DNA of 64,000 bases from Marthasterias glacialis (lineage: Eukaryota > Echinodermata > Asteroidea > Forcipulatida > Asteriidae). The stretch covers positions 17,693,926-17,757,925 of the forward strand of contig OU452233.1 in the NCBI GenBank assembly GCA_911728455.2, in the 5' to 3' direction. The notes below the pieces were generated by a model, which was not told the origin of the DNA, did not search any database, and was given only the letters and a program-made list of their open reading frames with translations. Made by a program: the position numbers and the translations under genes. Numbering within the stretch: position 1 is the first letter of the stretch; the number at the start of each line of letters is the position of its first letter. Shown piece by piece: positions 1-10,427 of the stretch.

Positions 1-435
1 TGCCAAAGCCGGAACGGTGTATAGATGCCATTTTTAAAGGCTGCTTGGGTTTTGGCTTTGGGTTGCTTCAAGCGTTCTAAATTGTCCGGGCAGCCAATAG
101 TAGTTCACCCACACAAATCATGAGCACGGTATTCACACTTCATGCATCATTGCCCGTAAAAAAGATGGACGGCTTTTGAGTGACGTGTTACTACAATGGA
201 GACCAAGCGTGACGTCAAGAGTGGGAACTATCCATTGACTCAATTTACTGACATCGTCACACGATAAATTTTGCTGGCGCCAAATACAGAAGAGAAGAAA
301 CCACACAAAAAATCTTTACCACTTTGGACTTTACCAAGCCGGTTTAATGATGCATTGCAATTCACTGATATAAAACTTAAAATCAATGTACACATCGCGT
401 AAGTTATTTTTCTTTGTGTGACATCTTTACTACAG
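1..435 (+). other. Probable intron of the left-edge gene
   Basis: No convincing coding exon, RNA gene or repeat was seen here. The sequence ends in a pyrimidine-rich acceptor (CTTTACTACAG) for the exon at 436. Confidence 0.4.
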
Positions 436-862
436 ATGTGCCAACTTTACAACCCATGACAACATCCGGAGGTAAGTGGTTTCTGCATTTCTTTAAAAAG
501 TCGATTTTTAAAACACATTTGAGTTTTATTTACTTGCTTGCTTACTTGCTCGCTTATTTGCTTACTTTACTCACTAAACTGTTACTTACTTCCCTGTCTG
601 TCTGCTTGCTTCTTGCTAAAAAGTTACTTCAAACAAACTACCTTTTACTTTCTTGCTTACATCCGATGCGGATGTTGCTTTGTGAATCCATTAGTTTCAC
701 AGTATTTTATGCGCGTAATATTCTAGATGTTTAGTTTTGTGCCAATAGACTTTTTGAAATGTGGTATTTTGGTTTCACATTTTTGCAGGGACAGCTGTTA
801 CGTCATCTGCTCTGCTGGCGATATTCGTCTCCATGGGAGCTTATCTTGCAGCCGCAGTCTAG
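436..862 (+). CDS. 3' end of a gene (last two coding exons), probable GPI-anchored protein
   Basis: Partial gene; the 5' part lies left of the window. Two short exons can be read at 436-471 (after TACTACAG, before GTAAGT) and 789-862 (after TTTTGCAG, stop TAG). They join in phase and encode a tail VPTLQPMTTSGG followed by TAVTSSALLAIFVSMGAYLAAAV and stop. A small-residue stretch (SGG, a plausible omega site) followed by about 17 hydrophobic residues at the extreme C terminus is what GPI-anchor signals look like. A C-terminal membrane anchor is the alternative. The protein family cannot be told from so short a tail. The exon pair could be spurious, but the splice sites and the phase match are good. 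Possible poly(A) signals AATAAA follow at 1211-1216 and 1245-1250. Confidence 0.5.
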
Positions 863-1865
863 CCTTCGTGTCGACAAAAATAATCAAAACACACACTTAG
901 ACACATCTATTTTCCTAAAGATAGCTTTAAGCCGGCGTGTAAAGATACGTTATTAATTCCAGAAGCACAATTTCAAACACAAAGGACCGTAGAGCAGCTG
1001 TAAAGGTTAGGCCGAATAAGCGGCTGTGGATGCGGCTTGATCGTGACGTAAACGTGCATTGAAAGCATTACATGAGGCCCGCAGAAACGTCCTTAGCAAC
1101 GGCCACAGCTGTAGCAGCAGCCGCCCTCGCGGATGCGTCCTCAGGCCGAACTGTCATGTTGGGGGAGAGCAACAACAGGGCGCCACCAATCTGATATTAT
1201 ATGACAGTACAATAAATGTAATCTTCGGATATCTAACTTAACATAATAAAGATTTATCTAGAAATAATTTGATTTCTGCCACTGGAGAGCTTTCCAAAAC
1301 ATTTTGGCATAAATGTTTAAACTTCCAACCAAAGATACTTTCTAATTCCATATTGAGTTAAACGAATACTTATTCGCAGATAAAACAAAATGCAATATTA
1401 ATATTTTTGTAGAAAGGTTATCCTTATTTATTGAAAGCACGACAAGAATTTTGTGTTTGCTGGGAGCTGAATCGTAATTAAGGATTTGGATTATGATCAG
1501 CAAGATGAACGTCTTGACATGACTGTTATGGTGGTGAACCGACCAATGGCGATAAATGCACCGGGCCATTTATTTGGCCTTAAGTGAATGTTAAAAATGT
1601 CTTTGTACAAATTCTTTGTTACTGATACCTTTGTATCCCCCGTAATCTTAGCAAATTTAAATAAAAATCAAATATATTAAATCCTGAACCAATTTTTTGT
1701 TCTTTGAATTTGTCCTACGCTTATGCAAAACTAAAAACAAGATTACAAATTAACGAGATGCTAAATTGGACTTTCCAACACCTTTCTTAACATCGGCCAA
1801 TTAAAATTTTAAAAAAATATAGTTTTAAAAAGTCATGCCATGTAACACACCTTCCTATAATTATC
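863..1865. other. 3' UTR and convergent intergenic spacer
   Basis: AT-rich DNA between the plus-strand gene ending at 862 and the minus-strand UGT gene ending at 1866. It contains AATAAA at 1211-1216 and 1245-1250 for the plus gene, and TTTATT near 1426 that could act as a minus-strand poly(A) signal. No coding region was recognised. Confidence 0.4.
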
Positions 1866-4800
1866 TTACTCTTTCTTTCGTTTGACCTTGCAACATTTTA
1901 TGCTGCAGAAGTAACAAAATAACAAATTGGCAGCAATGGTCAGCATTGAGACCAAGAAAAGACAAAAATAAACGTCGAGATAAACCAGCTCAAAGATCAC
2001 ATCATTGGCAGCAGGATTGAGATGATCGCTGCCAAACTCTGCCACGTGAATGATCCAATCAGCCACTGTCTCCGCTGGGGGTGACATTGACACGAGGTCA
2101 CGAAGTATCCCGGATGCATGCAGCGCCCTCTCGTGGAATCTAGACGAAAAAAAGTTCATCGACGGAAAAATCTATTGATTAATATCATAATTGACTAAAA
2201 CTTGAATGATGTGAAAGTTCTCTGTTGCAATATTTACGGTAATACAATTTTGTTTTTGTATGCGGTATTCATTTTAAACTCGGCCATTTATAAATTTTCT
2301 ACCATAAATCAATTTTATTTGATGATATTGAATTTTCATCCGAAAAGGTCCCCGGTAAATTTGGTTTTTATGCCATATGAATAATATTGATTACGAACAG
2401 CTGGTAAAGTTGAACTTACCGGGGTTCCTCTGCGACTGTTTTTATCGCCTCACTCAGTGAGTTTATGGTTACATCGGCCAATTCAAGGGACACGCCAAAA
2501 CCACGGGCAACCACCTTGTCGATGTTGGAGAACTGATCTCCAAAGAGAGGTATACCGACAATCGGAAGCCCAGCCCATGTTGCCTCCAGGACACTGTTCA
2601 CTCCACAATGAGATATGAAGACTTTGGCGTTCTTGTGATCTGGGGGAAAAAAGGTCAAAATGGCGTCAAATACTGGAAGTAACGAGGTCCGTTTATGTCG
2701 TACCACTTCACCAGATTAATAATTTACACCGTAAGGTAGACCTTTTTGTGGATAGGTCTAGTTATCGTGACCATACGCAAACTATTCTCATGCAAAACGA
2801 GCTGTTAGAAACAGTTTGTGGACGTAATTAAGCTCGGGATTTCATTTAGTTGATGTCACAGTGTTTAAAGTGCCTATTGACTGGCTTTAAAATGGCAATA
2901 TCCAACATGCAATACAGAAGCGTAATGCCGCTACGTGAATAAAGAAGTCACTCTTATCGTGTACGTACACGATCATAGTACGTACACGATATGTATCTCG
3001 TACGTACCCGATAGTTATCGTGTACGTACACGATATCTCCAAACTTATCGTTTACATACATGATAAAATATCAACTTAACATGTACGTACATTATAATTA
3101 TCGTGTACATAAACGAAAAGTTCAAACTTATCGTGTACGTACAAGATAACTTATCGTGTACGTACACGATAACAGTTTTTTTTATTCACATGGCGGCAAT
3201 ACACTTCCGTTATGCAAACTTTGCTGTGACTGTATAATTCCAATGTCGGCTGCAGCCTTCAGGTAACAGTTGGGTTGATTTGTTTACTAATACTTGTCAA
3301 GGTGTAAAAGGGGGCGGGGTTACGAGTTCACGGAGTCTCTACTTACTCATGATCTGTGCAAGTGGTACCCACGTGACTACCTTGGTGTTGCTCCCAAAGG
3401 TTATTTTAGACGCGTCTCGAGTCGTCTGCCATAACACTTGATAAGGCACCAAAGCAAAGGCATCTGCAATCATTTGTGACGTGTGTCGTTCCAACGCAGT
3501 GACGTAGCCGCCAAGCGAGAAGATTACAAAACCGGCCTGAGCCGTGTCCAGAAAAACTGCTACGTCATCGTCAACCTGACCAATAAAAGATACTGCATAG
3601 GAGGGATCCTACTCGATCGTGATTTTTTTTTTTATAAACCGCCAGTTTAATGAAAACGAAATTTTAAGCAGAATCTGAATATAAGCCATCACCCATTTAC
3701 AAAGCGGCTATTGTCATCAAAACATTTTTGAATCAGATTTGTTTTTAGGTAAGTTCGCTTTAGGTGTTTTTAGCAGTACTCAACATTTGACTTGTCATAG
3801 GTCCTGGTTGGTTATCGGAATGATTCGAACCTGTGAACTACAATTGCATCTTGAAAAATTTTCTCTCCCAACTACAACAAACAGGAACAAAAATTGTACA
3901 GTAGTTTGAAACTTACCGTTTCGTTGTCGAACGAACCAATAATTGGCGTAGAAAGGATCATGTTCGGGTAAAGAGGGCGGGGATATTCCAGTGGAAAATT
4001 TAAGTTGAATACAGTTAACTTCGCTTGGCGAAATGATTGTAGCATACTGATCTCTGGTTTGATGTTATATTTAGTCTTCAATTGCTGGTAAGTTTTAATT
4101 ACGCTCGGGTGAAGGTTCTTCATCACGGCATAGCTCAAGACATTTTGAACTCTTTGGAAGAATGTCATTTTATCGGTGAATCTCGTGGACCATTCCGGAA
4201 TGTAAGATGCATCAGCCGGAACACCGTATCTGAAAACAGTAGAATAGGCTATACGTTTACGGAACTTGACACAGCAAGTGAATGCATGTAGTGAAAAACA
4301 GTGACTAAACAAGTAGGAAATTAAAAGATACAATCACTTACTGTAATGCGTGCTCTGCCGGTGTGATGGGCATACTGCTGACTACCACAAACGGTATATC
4401 CAACTTTTGTGCCAAAAGTGGAACACACAGTAGGGCACAGTCGCCAACGAGTATGTCAAATTTCTCTGAAAGAAGCGTTTCTATGGTGACTGTGTCTCCA
4501 AGTAGGTCATCACACATTGCAAAGTGGACATCGAGTAAATCAGGTACCCCAAAGAAAACGGAATCGTAGATGAGGTTTAAGATGAAAAGTGTGCCCCGTC
4601 TCTCGCCCCGGAGCGCTTGACGAGTCAAATTCGTAATTGCATTGAATTTGTCCTTGTCCGTGAAACGCGATTTGTACATCACTGTCGAAAACCAGTCAGC
4701 TTCGCTTTTGTGAAGGCGCCCTGGCTTTGAATCAACGTGTAAAAACGTTACCTGGTGACCCTGTTGGGCTAAAACTTTCCCGAACTGCCTGAAAACCATA

Positions 4801-4979
4801 AAATGACTACCGACTCTATCGAATGGTAACATCAACAACTTGTATTTTTGAGAAGGTTGATTTACTCTCTCTGCGTCGCTGCTACTTAGTGTTAAGCAAC
4901 ACAGAACCACAACAAGCCCAGCCAAAAGCGACGGCACAGAAATCATCTTTGATGTTGTAAATGCTAAAGCCTGGCACAT
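1866..4979 (-). CDS. UDP-glucuronosyltransferase, copy 1 (5 exons, 568 aa)
   Basis: Coding exons, in order on the minus strand: 4979-4342, 4229-3917, 3608-3347, 2639-2420, 2139-1866. All have GT-AG borders and compatible phases; the total is 1707 bp with no internal stop. UGTs transfer glucuronic acid or another sugar from UDP-sugar to lipophilic acceptors in the ER lumen. Visible features: an N-terminal hydrophobic signal (about residues 12-32); GSH in DRVGSHFMVF, matching the catalytic His region of the acceptor-binding half; the UDP-sugar signature spanning exons 3-4 (WVPLAQIM, then NHKNAKVFISHCGVNS and GIPLFGDQ); and a C-terminal membrane span (LDVYFCLFLVSMLTIAANLL) with a KRKKE tail that fits a KxKxx ER-retrieval signal. 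The usual family length is about 520-530 aa. The Met at residue 12 (MISVPSLLAG) is an alternative start. A tandem paralogue lies at 10428-13712. Confidence 0.92.
2905..3218. repeat. Palindromic 20-bp minisatellite inside an inverted-repeat element (UGT copy 1, intron 3)
   Basis: About eight intact or degenerate copies of the perfect palindrome TATCGTGTACGTACACGATA lie between 2955 and 3175. They are bracketed by inverted arms: GCCGCTACGTGAATAAA on the left (about 2927-2943) and TTTATTCACATGGCGGC on the right (3181-3197), extended by GAAGCG on the left and CACTTCCG on the right. This looks like a MITE-like element with an expandable core. Confidence 0.75.
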
Positions 4980-5174
4980 CAGTTAATTTTGAATCAGAAA
5001 TCTGACCCCTTGTCTTCTCTCTTGGGTGTATAGGCTTTATTGATTTAAACTGTACCTTTACCTTCGAACCTGACTTTGTTTGTATATCAGAACTGTTCGT
5101 CTGCCTTTTTGTACACTACTTCTAACCATTGTATACCGCACGTTGCCGTGTGTTCACACCGATAATAACGAACA
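4980..5174. other. Upstream flank of UGT copy 1
   Basis: Short spacer between the UGT start codon and the first repeat unit. It should contain the promoter and 5' UTR of the minus-strand gene, but no clear TATA box was assigned. Confidence 0.3.
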
Positions 5175-6670
5175 AACTAGACATGAATTTTTGTTCCAAG
5201 AACAAAAACTGGGTGTTCGGATAGAGTTGTTATTTGATGTAAATAAAGTTAACACAACTAAAATAATTTGAAAATAGAAACATGAAATATTGCTTTATGA
5301 AATAATATCTGATTAGGACTTCAAGAACATCAGTCATGTTCCTACATTTATTTACCTTTAAATGAGGAGAACAATGAAGGACCTCCCCTAACGTTAGTTT
5401 TGGGTGAGAGAATCTTGTTCCTACATCTAACCATTTTTAAATGAAGAGCTACTTCCGGTTTGACCGGAATTAGAGGTCAAAGAGGTCAAGCAATGTACAA
5501 CAGAGAAGGGCCTTCCTCAACCTTGGTAATTGGTGAAAGAATCATGTTCCTAGCTCTTAGCATTTTTTAATGAAGAACTACTTCCGGTTTGACCGGAATA
5601 GAGGTCACAAAGGTCATTTAATGTTTCACAAAGAAAGGCCTTCCCTTAGTTTGATATTTCTAGGAACAATCATGTTCCTACTTCTATTTACTTTTAAATG
5701 AGGGGCTACTTCCGGTTCGACCGGAAGTAGAGGTCAAAGGGGTCAAACAATGTGCAAGGGAATATGTCTTCCATATCCTTGGTAATGGTGAAAAAATCAT
5801 GTTCCAAGCACTTAGCATTATTCTAATAAAGAGATATTTCCGGTTTGACCGGAAGTAGATGACACAGAGGTCACTCAATGGGTCACAAAGAAAGACCCTC
5901 CCTAACCTTTACATTTGTCGAAGAATTAAGTTCATATCTCAAACGGTTGATTTTTTGTTGATTATTAAAGGTTTAAATAAGTTATGTGTAAAAGACTAAC
6001 AAAGCGTGGAGTGCGTGCCTTGAGAAGAGACTATGAACAACGTGCGGTTTATTGTATCATACAGTAGCACATGTACATGTACAGTTTCAACGTAACTTAG
6101 CCACACACGCACACACCCACCCAGACGTGTACATGTATAATGGCATTGGATTGTTGTATAGCATTGCCGATCACGCTTGAACGCACATGCACAAAAGAAT
6201 GCGTTAAATGTCCGTTTTGAACCGCAAGTATAGGTCAAAATGGTGTGACCTCAATGCAAAAGTTGGAGAGGACTAAATTCTCTACAATCTGATGTAAGAT
6301 TTGTGATCATGTGATATATACTTCAAAAAATACGAATTTTTGAAGTTTTCAACTTCCGGTTTGACCCGGAAGACAAGGTCAAATTGGGGTCATGTCTGTG
6401 GAGTGATTACGTAGTTGTGGATGACCTTTCCGATGATGTATAGATTGTAAAAATCCATTGTGTACTTTAGGAGTTATGATTTTTTGAAATAATAAACGTT
6501 TATTTAGCGTAATTCAACACCTGATGACGTCATCATGACGTCACTCAAGCCCTGTCATGTCCTAGTCAAGTTCTAACTATGTGTGAAGTTTGAAGTTTAT
6601 ATGAGCTTGGGAAGGGTGCATTTGTTAGCGGACAATCGACAGGCAGAAGAAGAAGAAGAAGAAGAAGAAG

Positions 6671-6702
<32 letters not shown>

Positions 6703-6713
6703 GTACCAAAAAA
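5175..6713 (+). mobile_element. Helentron/HINE-like non-autonomous element, unit A
   Basis: First of two direct ~1.54-kb units; the second starts at 6714 with the same AACTAGACATGAATTTTTG. Near its left end it carries GGGTGTTCGG. It then has internal repeats of about 128 bp, each with a palindrome of the form CTTCCGGTTTGACCGGAA followed by AGGTCA half-sites (about 5451, 5577, 5705 and 5834; a degenerate copy near 6210 and another at 6350). It ends in a (GAA)n tract at about 6645-6700. No coding capacity was seen. Internal tandem repeats, a microsatellite and a 3' hairpin resemble HINE/pearl-type Helentron derivatives, but the class assignment is an inference. Confidence 0.6.
6645..6700. repeat. 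(GAA)n microsatellite
   Basis: An uninterrupted run of about 18 GAA triplets closes unit A. An equivalent tract closes unit B at 8193-8246. Confidence 0.95.
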
Positions 6714-8191
6714 AACTAGACATGAATTTTTGTTCCAAGAACAAAAACTGGGTGTTCGGATAGAGTTGCTATTTGATGTGAATAAAGTTAACACAACTAA
6801 AATAATTTGAATATAGAAACATGAAATATTGTTTTATGAAATAATATCTGATTAGGACTTCAAGAACATCAGTCATGTTCCTACATTTATTTACCTTTAA
6901 ATGAGGAGAACAATGAAGGACCTCCCCTAACGTTAGTTTTGGGTGAGAGAATCTTGTTCCTACGTCTAACCATTTTTAAATGAGGAGCTACTTCCGGTTT
7001 GACCGGAATTAGAGGTCAAAGGGGTCAAGCAATGTACAACAGAGAAGGGCCTTCCTTAACCTTGGTAATTGGTGAAAGAATCCTGTTCCTAGCTCTTAGC
7101 ATTTTTAAATGAAGAACTACTTCCGGTTTGACCGGAATAGAGGTCACAAAGGTCATTTAATGTTTCACAAAGAAAGGCCTTCCCTTAGTTTGATATTTCT
7201 AGGAACAATCATGTTCCTACTTCTATCTACTTTTAAATGAGGGGCTACTTCCGGTTCGACCGGAAGTAGAGGTCAAAGGGGTCAAACAATGTGCAAGGGA
7301 ATATGTCTTCCATATCCTTGGTAATGGTGAAAAAATCATGTTCCAAGCACTTAGCATTATTCTAATAAAGAGATATTTCCGGTTTGACCGGAAGTACATG
7401 TAGATGACACAGAGGTCACTCAATGGGTCACAAAGAAAGACCCTCCCTAACCTTTATATTTGTCGAAGAATTAAGTTCATATCTCAAACGGTTGATTTTT
7501 TGTTGATTTTTTAAAGGTTTAAATAAGCTATGTGTAAAAGACTAACAAAGCGCGGAGTGCGTGCCTTGAGAAGAGACTATGAACAACGTGCGGTTTATTG
7601 TATCATACAGTAGCACATGTACATGTACTGTTTCAACGGCACTTAGCCACACACGCACACACCCACCCGGACGTGTACATGTATAATGGCATTGGATTGT
7701 TGTATAGCATTGCCGGTCACGCTTGAACGCACATACACAAAATAATGCGTTAAATGTCCGTTTTGAACCGCAAGTATAGGTCAAAATGGTGTGACCCCAA
7801 TGCAAAAGTTGGAGAGGACTAAATTCTCTACAATCTGATGTAAGATTTGTGATCATGTGATATATACGTCAAAAAATACGAATTTTTGAAGTTTTCAACA
7901 TCCGGTTTGACCCGGAAGACAAGGTCAAATTGGGGTCATGTCTGTGGAGTGATTACGTAGTTTTGGATGACCTTTCCGATGATGTATAGATTGTAAAAAT
8001 CCATTGTGTACTTTAAGAGTTATGATTTTTTGAAATAATAAACTTTGATTTAATGTAATTCGACACTGGATGACGTCATCATGACATCACTCAAACGGTT
8101 TCGTGTCCTAATGAGTATCTAACTATGTGTGAAGTTTCAAGTTCATACAAGCTTAGGAAGTGTGCTTCTGTTAGCGGACAATCTTCAGGCA

Positions 8192-8222
<31 letters not shown>

Positions 8223-8373
8223 AAGAAGAAGAAGAAGAAGGAGAAGTAAAAAAAAAAAAAACCGAACAAAAACAGAGGGTCTTCGGACTTGTGTCCGAAC
8301 ACCCAACAAACCGTACAAAATCAAGAGGTGTTCCGGGCTAGTGCCCGAACACCTAATAAAGACTTGCTTATAA
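6714..8373 (+). mobile_element. Helentron/HINE-like element, unit B with terminal hairpins
   Basis: Near-identical direct repeat of unit A, including the same order of ~128-bp sub-repeats and the (GAA)n tract. Beyond the microsatellite it has a unique end with two hairpins: GGTCTTCGGACTTGTGTCCGAACACC (about 8278-8303), then AGGTGTTCCGGGC and GCCCGAACACCT around a TAGT loop (about 8326-8354). The second is followed by AA and then T, so the end reads CTAA|T. The CCGAACAC in the hairpin is the reverse complement of GTGTTCGG near the 5' end of each unit, a subterminal inverted repeat. Confidence 0.6.
8193..8246. repeat. (GAA)n microsatellite
   Basis: GAA/AAG triplet run in unit B, followed by an A13 run. 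Apparent Arg- or Leu-rich reading frames across it are an artefact of the repeat. Confidence 0.95.
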
Positions 8374-8705
8374 GCAACTCCACAGGTAAACAACAAATTA
8401 TTTTAGTTGACCCCAACAATAATTTGTCGTCGTTGATTTTGATAAAACACTTACCACTCTTTTCATTCCTGTTTTGTCATCCCGTTTGTAATTATGTGAA
8501 CCCGAAGGAATCCTATGATTCAAATCTTCTATCACATTTTTATGCCGAAAGCGGAGGAAAAACTGACACTGTCTGTATTGGGAGTGGATGTGCAGTTAAC
8601 GTCTTCTCGAGGTGTATCCTAATTGTGTTTTGCCTCCTTTTTTATGACGAAATAAACTTTGGAATTAGATAGATGTCAATATTTGCATCGGGGGGAATGA
8701 ATATA

Positions 8706-9290
8706 AATTTCAATTTGCCTTTCACCGATGTGTGTAAGCACTGTATACTCAGTGCTTTCGAGTCCTGTGGAAAAAATCCACAGGCAACTCGGGTGGGATT
8801 CGAATACTCAGTGCTTTCGAGTCCTGTGGAAAAAATCCACAGGCAACTCGGGTGGGATTCGAATCCCACCCGAGTTGCCTGTGGATTTTTTCCACAGGAC
8901 TCGAAAGCACTGAGTATACAGTGCTTACACACTATTGACAAAAATGCACAAAACAGTGAAGCTAATTGGGCACTCACACTAAAATATTGATGTATTGTTG
9001 GTGGTATTTTTGACCGTCCGTGTCAGTTAACATGTTTTTACATTGTAAATTTTTTTACATTGGATTTTTTCCACAGGACTCGAAAGCACTGAGTATACAG
9101 TGCTTACACACATCGGTGAAAGGCAAATTGAAACTTTGGAATGTTACAACCAAACTCCTTTTTTACAATGTAAAAACATGTTAACTGACACGGACGGTCA
9201 AAAAAATACCACCAACAATACATCAATATTTTAGTGTGAGTGCCCAATTAGCTTCACTGTTTTGTGCATTTTTGTCAATAGTGTGTATAT
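8706..9290. mobile_element. Nested fold-back (inverted-repeat) element
   Basis: A ~59-bp block (ATACTCAGTGCTTTCGAG to GTGGGATTCGA) occurs twice in direct orientation (about 8745-8803 and 8804-8862) and then once inverted (to about 8917), forming a near-perfect palindrome centred on GGGATTCGAATCCC at about 8857-8870. Another inverted copy of the outer part lies at 9059-9135. A second inverted-repeat pair (about 8931-9050 with 9160-9285) surrounds it. No open frame of interest was seen. GATTCGAATCC resembles a Pol III B box. Confidence 0.7.
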
Positions 9291-9419
9291 GCCTACTTTC
9301 CTATGCCAGTTAACTTAAGTAAAGCCTGCCTGGGAGGGAGTTGGGATCCAAGCGTGGGTACAGACTATAGGAGTTTATCTCCGCACAACCACACCACTCC
9401 ATGGTACCATATTATTCAT

Positions 9420-9965
9420 ATGGGTGCGTTCGATTAGCTTGCCCTGGTCGACCCGGTTTTGCTCATCCGGGTGAGCCCCGAAGAATAACTATACCGAACG
9501 CCAACTTCCTCTAGCATTCATACCAATGCATCTTGGGACAGCTGACCGGAACTACTTTCATCATCAGCATTTCCGTCCGAAACTCTTCGTGATTCAAGAA
9601 AAGATTGTAAAACAATTTATTCGCATGGTGAAACTGCAATGTTGACTTTTGTACAAGTCCAGGTTTAATACAAACGAACATTTCTCAACAACAAAAATTA
9701 CTAAATGCTCACAAAGTCGCTGTTTTAGGGTGAACATGTGTCCCAAACATCCTGAAATTGTCCCGCTAAACATAAAAAAAAAATGGCGGCTATTGAAAAG
9801 CTTTCCGTCGTGACGTCATGCACCGGGGTCAGCCCAAAGTAACCTGCTCCAAAAGTAGGTTACTGGGGGCGGACCCGGGTGATCCACGACAATGACGTCA
9901 GAACTATTCGACCGCACCGGAGTCAGACCTGGGTCGACCTGGGGAAGGTAATGGAAAGCATCCAT
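9420..9965. mobile_element. Possible MITE with GC-rich inverted ends
   Basis: The left end contains GTGCGTTCGATTAGCTTGCC followed by CTGGTCGACCCGG. The right end contains CCTGGGTCGACCTGGGGAAG followed by GTAATGGAAAGCATCC. These are approximate inverted repeats. The interior has no coding potential. No target-site duplication was identified. Confidence 0.4.
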
Positions 9966-10199
9966 TGTAAGACCCTTTTTTTAAAGACAGGGCGACACCA
10001 ACGTGATACTTCAGAACAGTTCGAAGAATATGTAAACTACGATATCGTACTTAAAGGGACACTTCAGTCTCGTTGGTCGCTTTTTTGGGGCGGTGATATA
10101 AAACATAATATTGACTCAAGCATGAAAAGAAAGATCGTCCCGAAGTAGAATATAAACCATCCACTAAAATAATCCAAAAATTTGCCCGATTTCGTGATT

Positions 10200-10230
<31 letters not shown>

Positions 10231-10427
10231 GTCACGTGATGTGCATGTAACTTATCCGCTTCAAAAATTGGAAACTGGTAACTCACATCAGCTTGTTGAA
10301 TTTCCATCGGTTTAAAAATCTTATTACTGAACTAAACTAAACTCTGATCGTGAGGGATTGTCCGTCTAAATAACAAAAGAGGGCATTCCAATTGAGAAGA
10401 TGGGCAATGACCTATTAATACACATGA
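9966..10427. other. AT-rich spacer downstream of UGT copy 2
   Basis: Contains a 26-A homopolymer run at about 10204-10229, possibly the tail of an old retroposed sequence. No gene was recognised. Confidence 0.4.

Noticed and set aside
2955..3175. CRISPR-like regularly repeated palindromes
   Set aside because: The repeats are contiguous or nearly so, with no unique equal-length spacers; the DNA is eukaryotic with introns and no cas genes.
8125..8396. Arg-rich and Leu-rich frames on both strands
   Set aside because: Artefacts of the (GAA)n microsatellite and A-run in the Helentron-like unit B.
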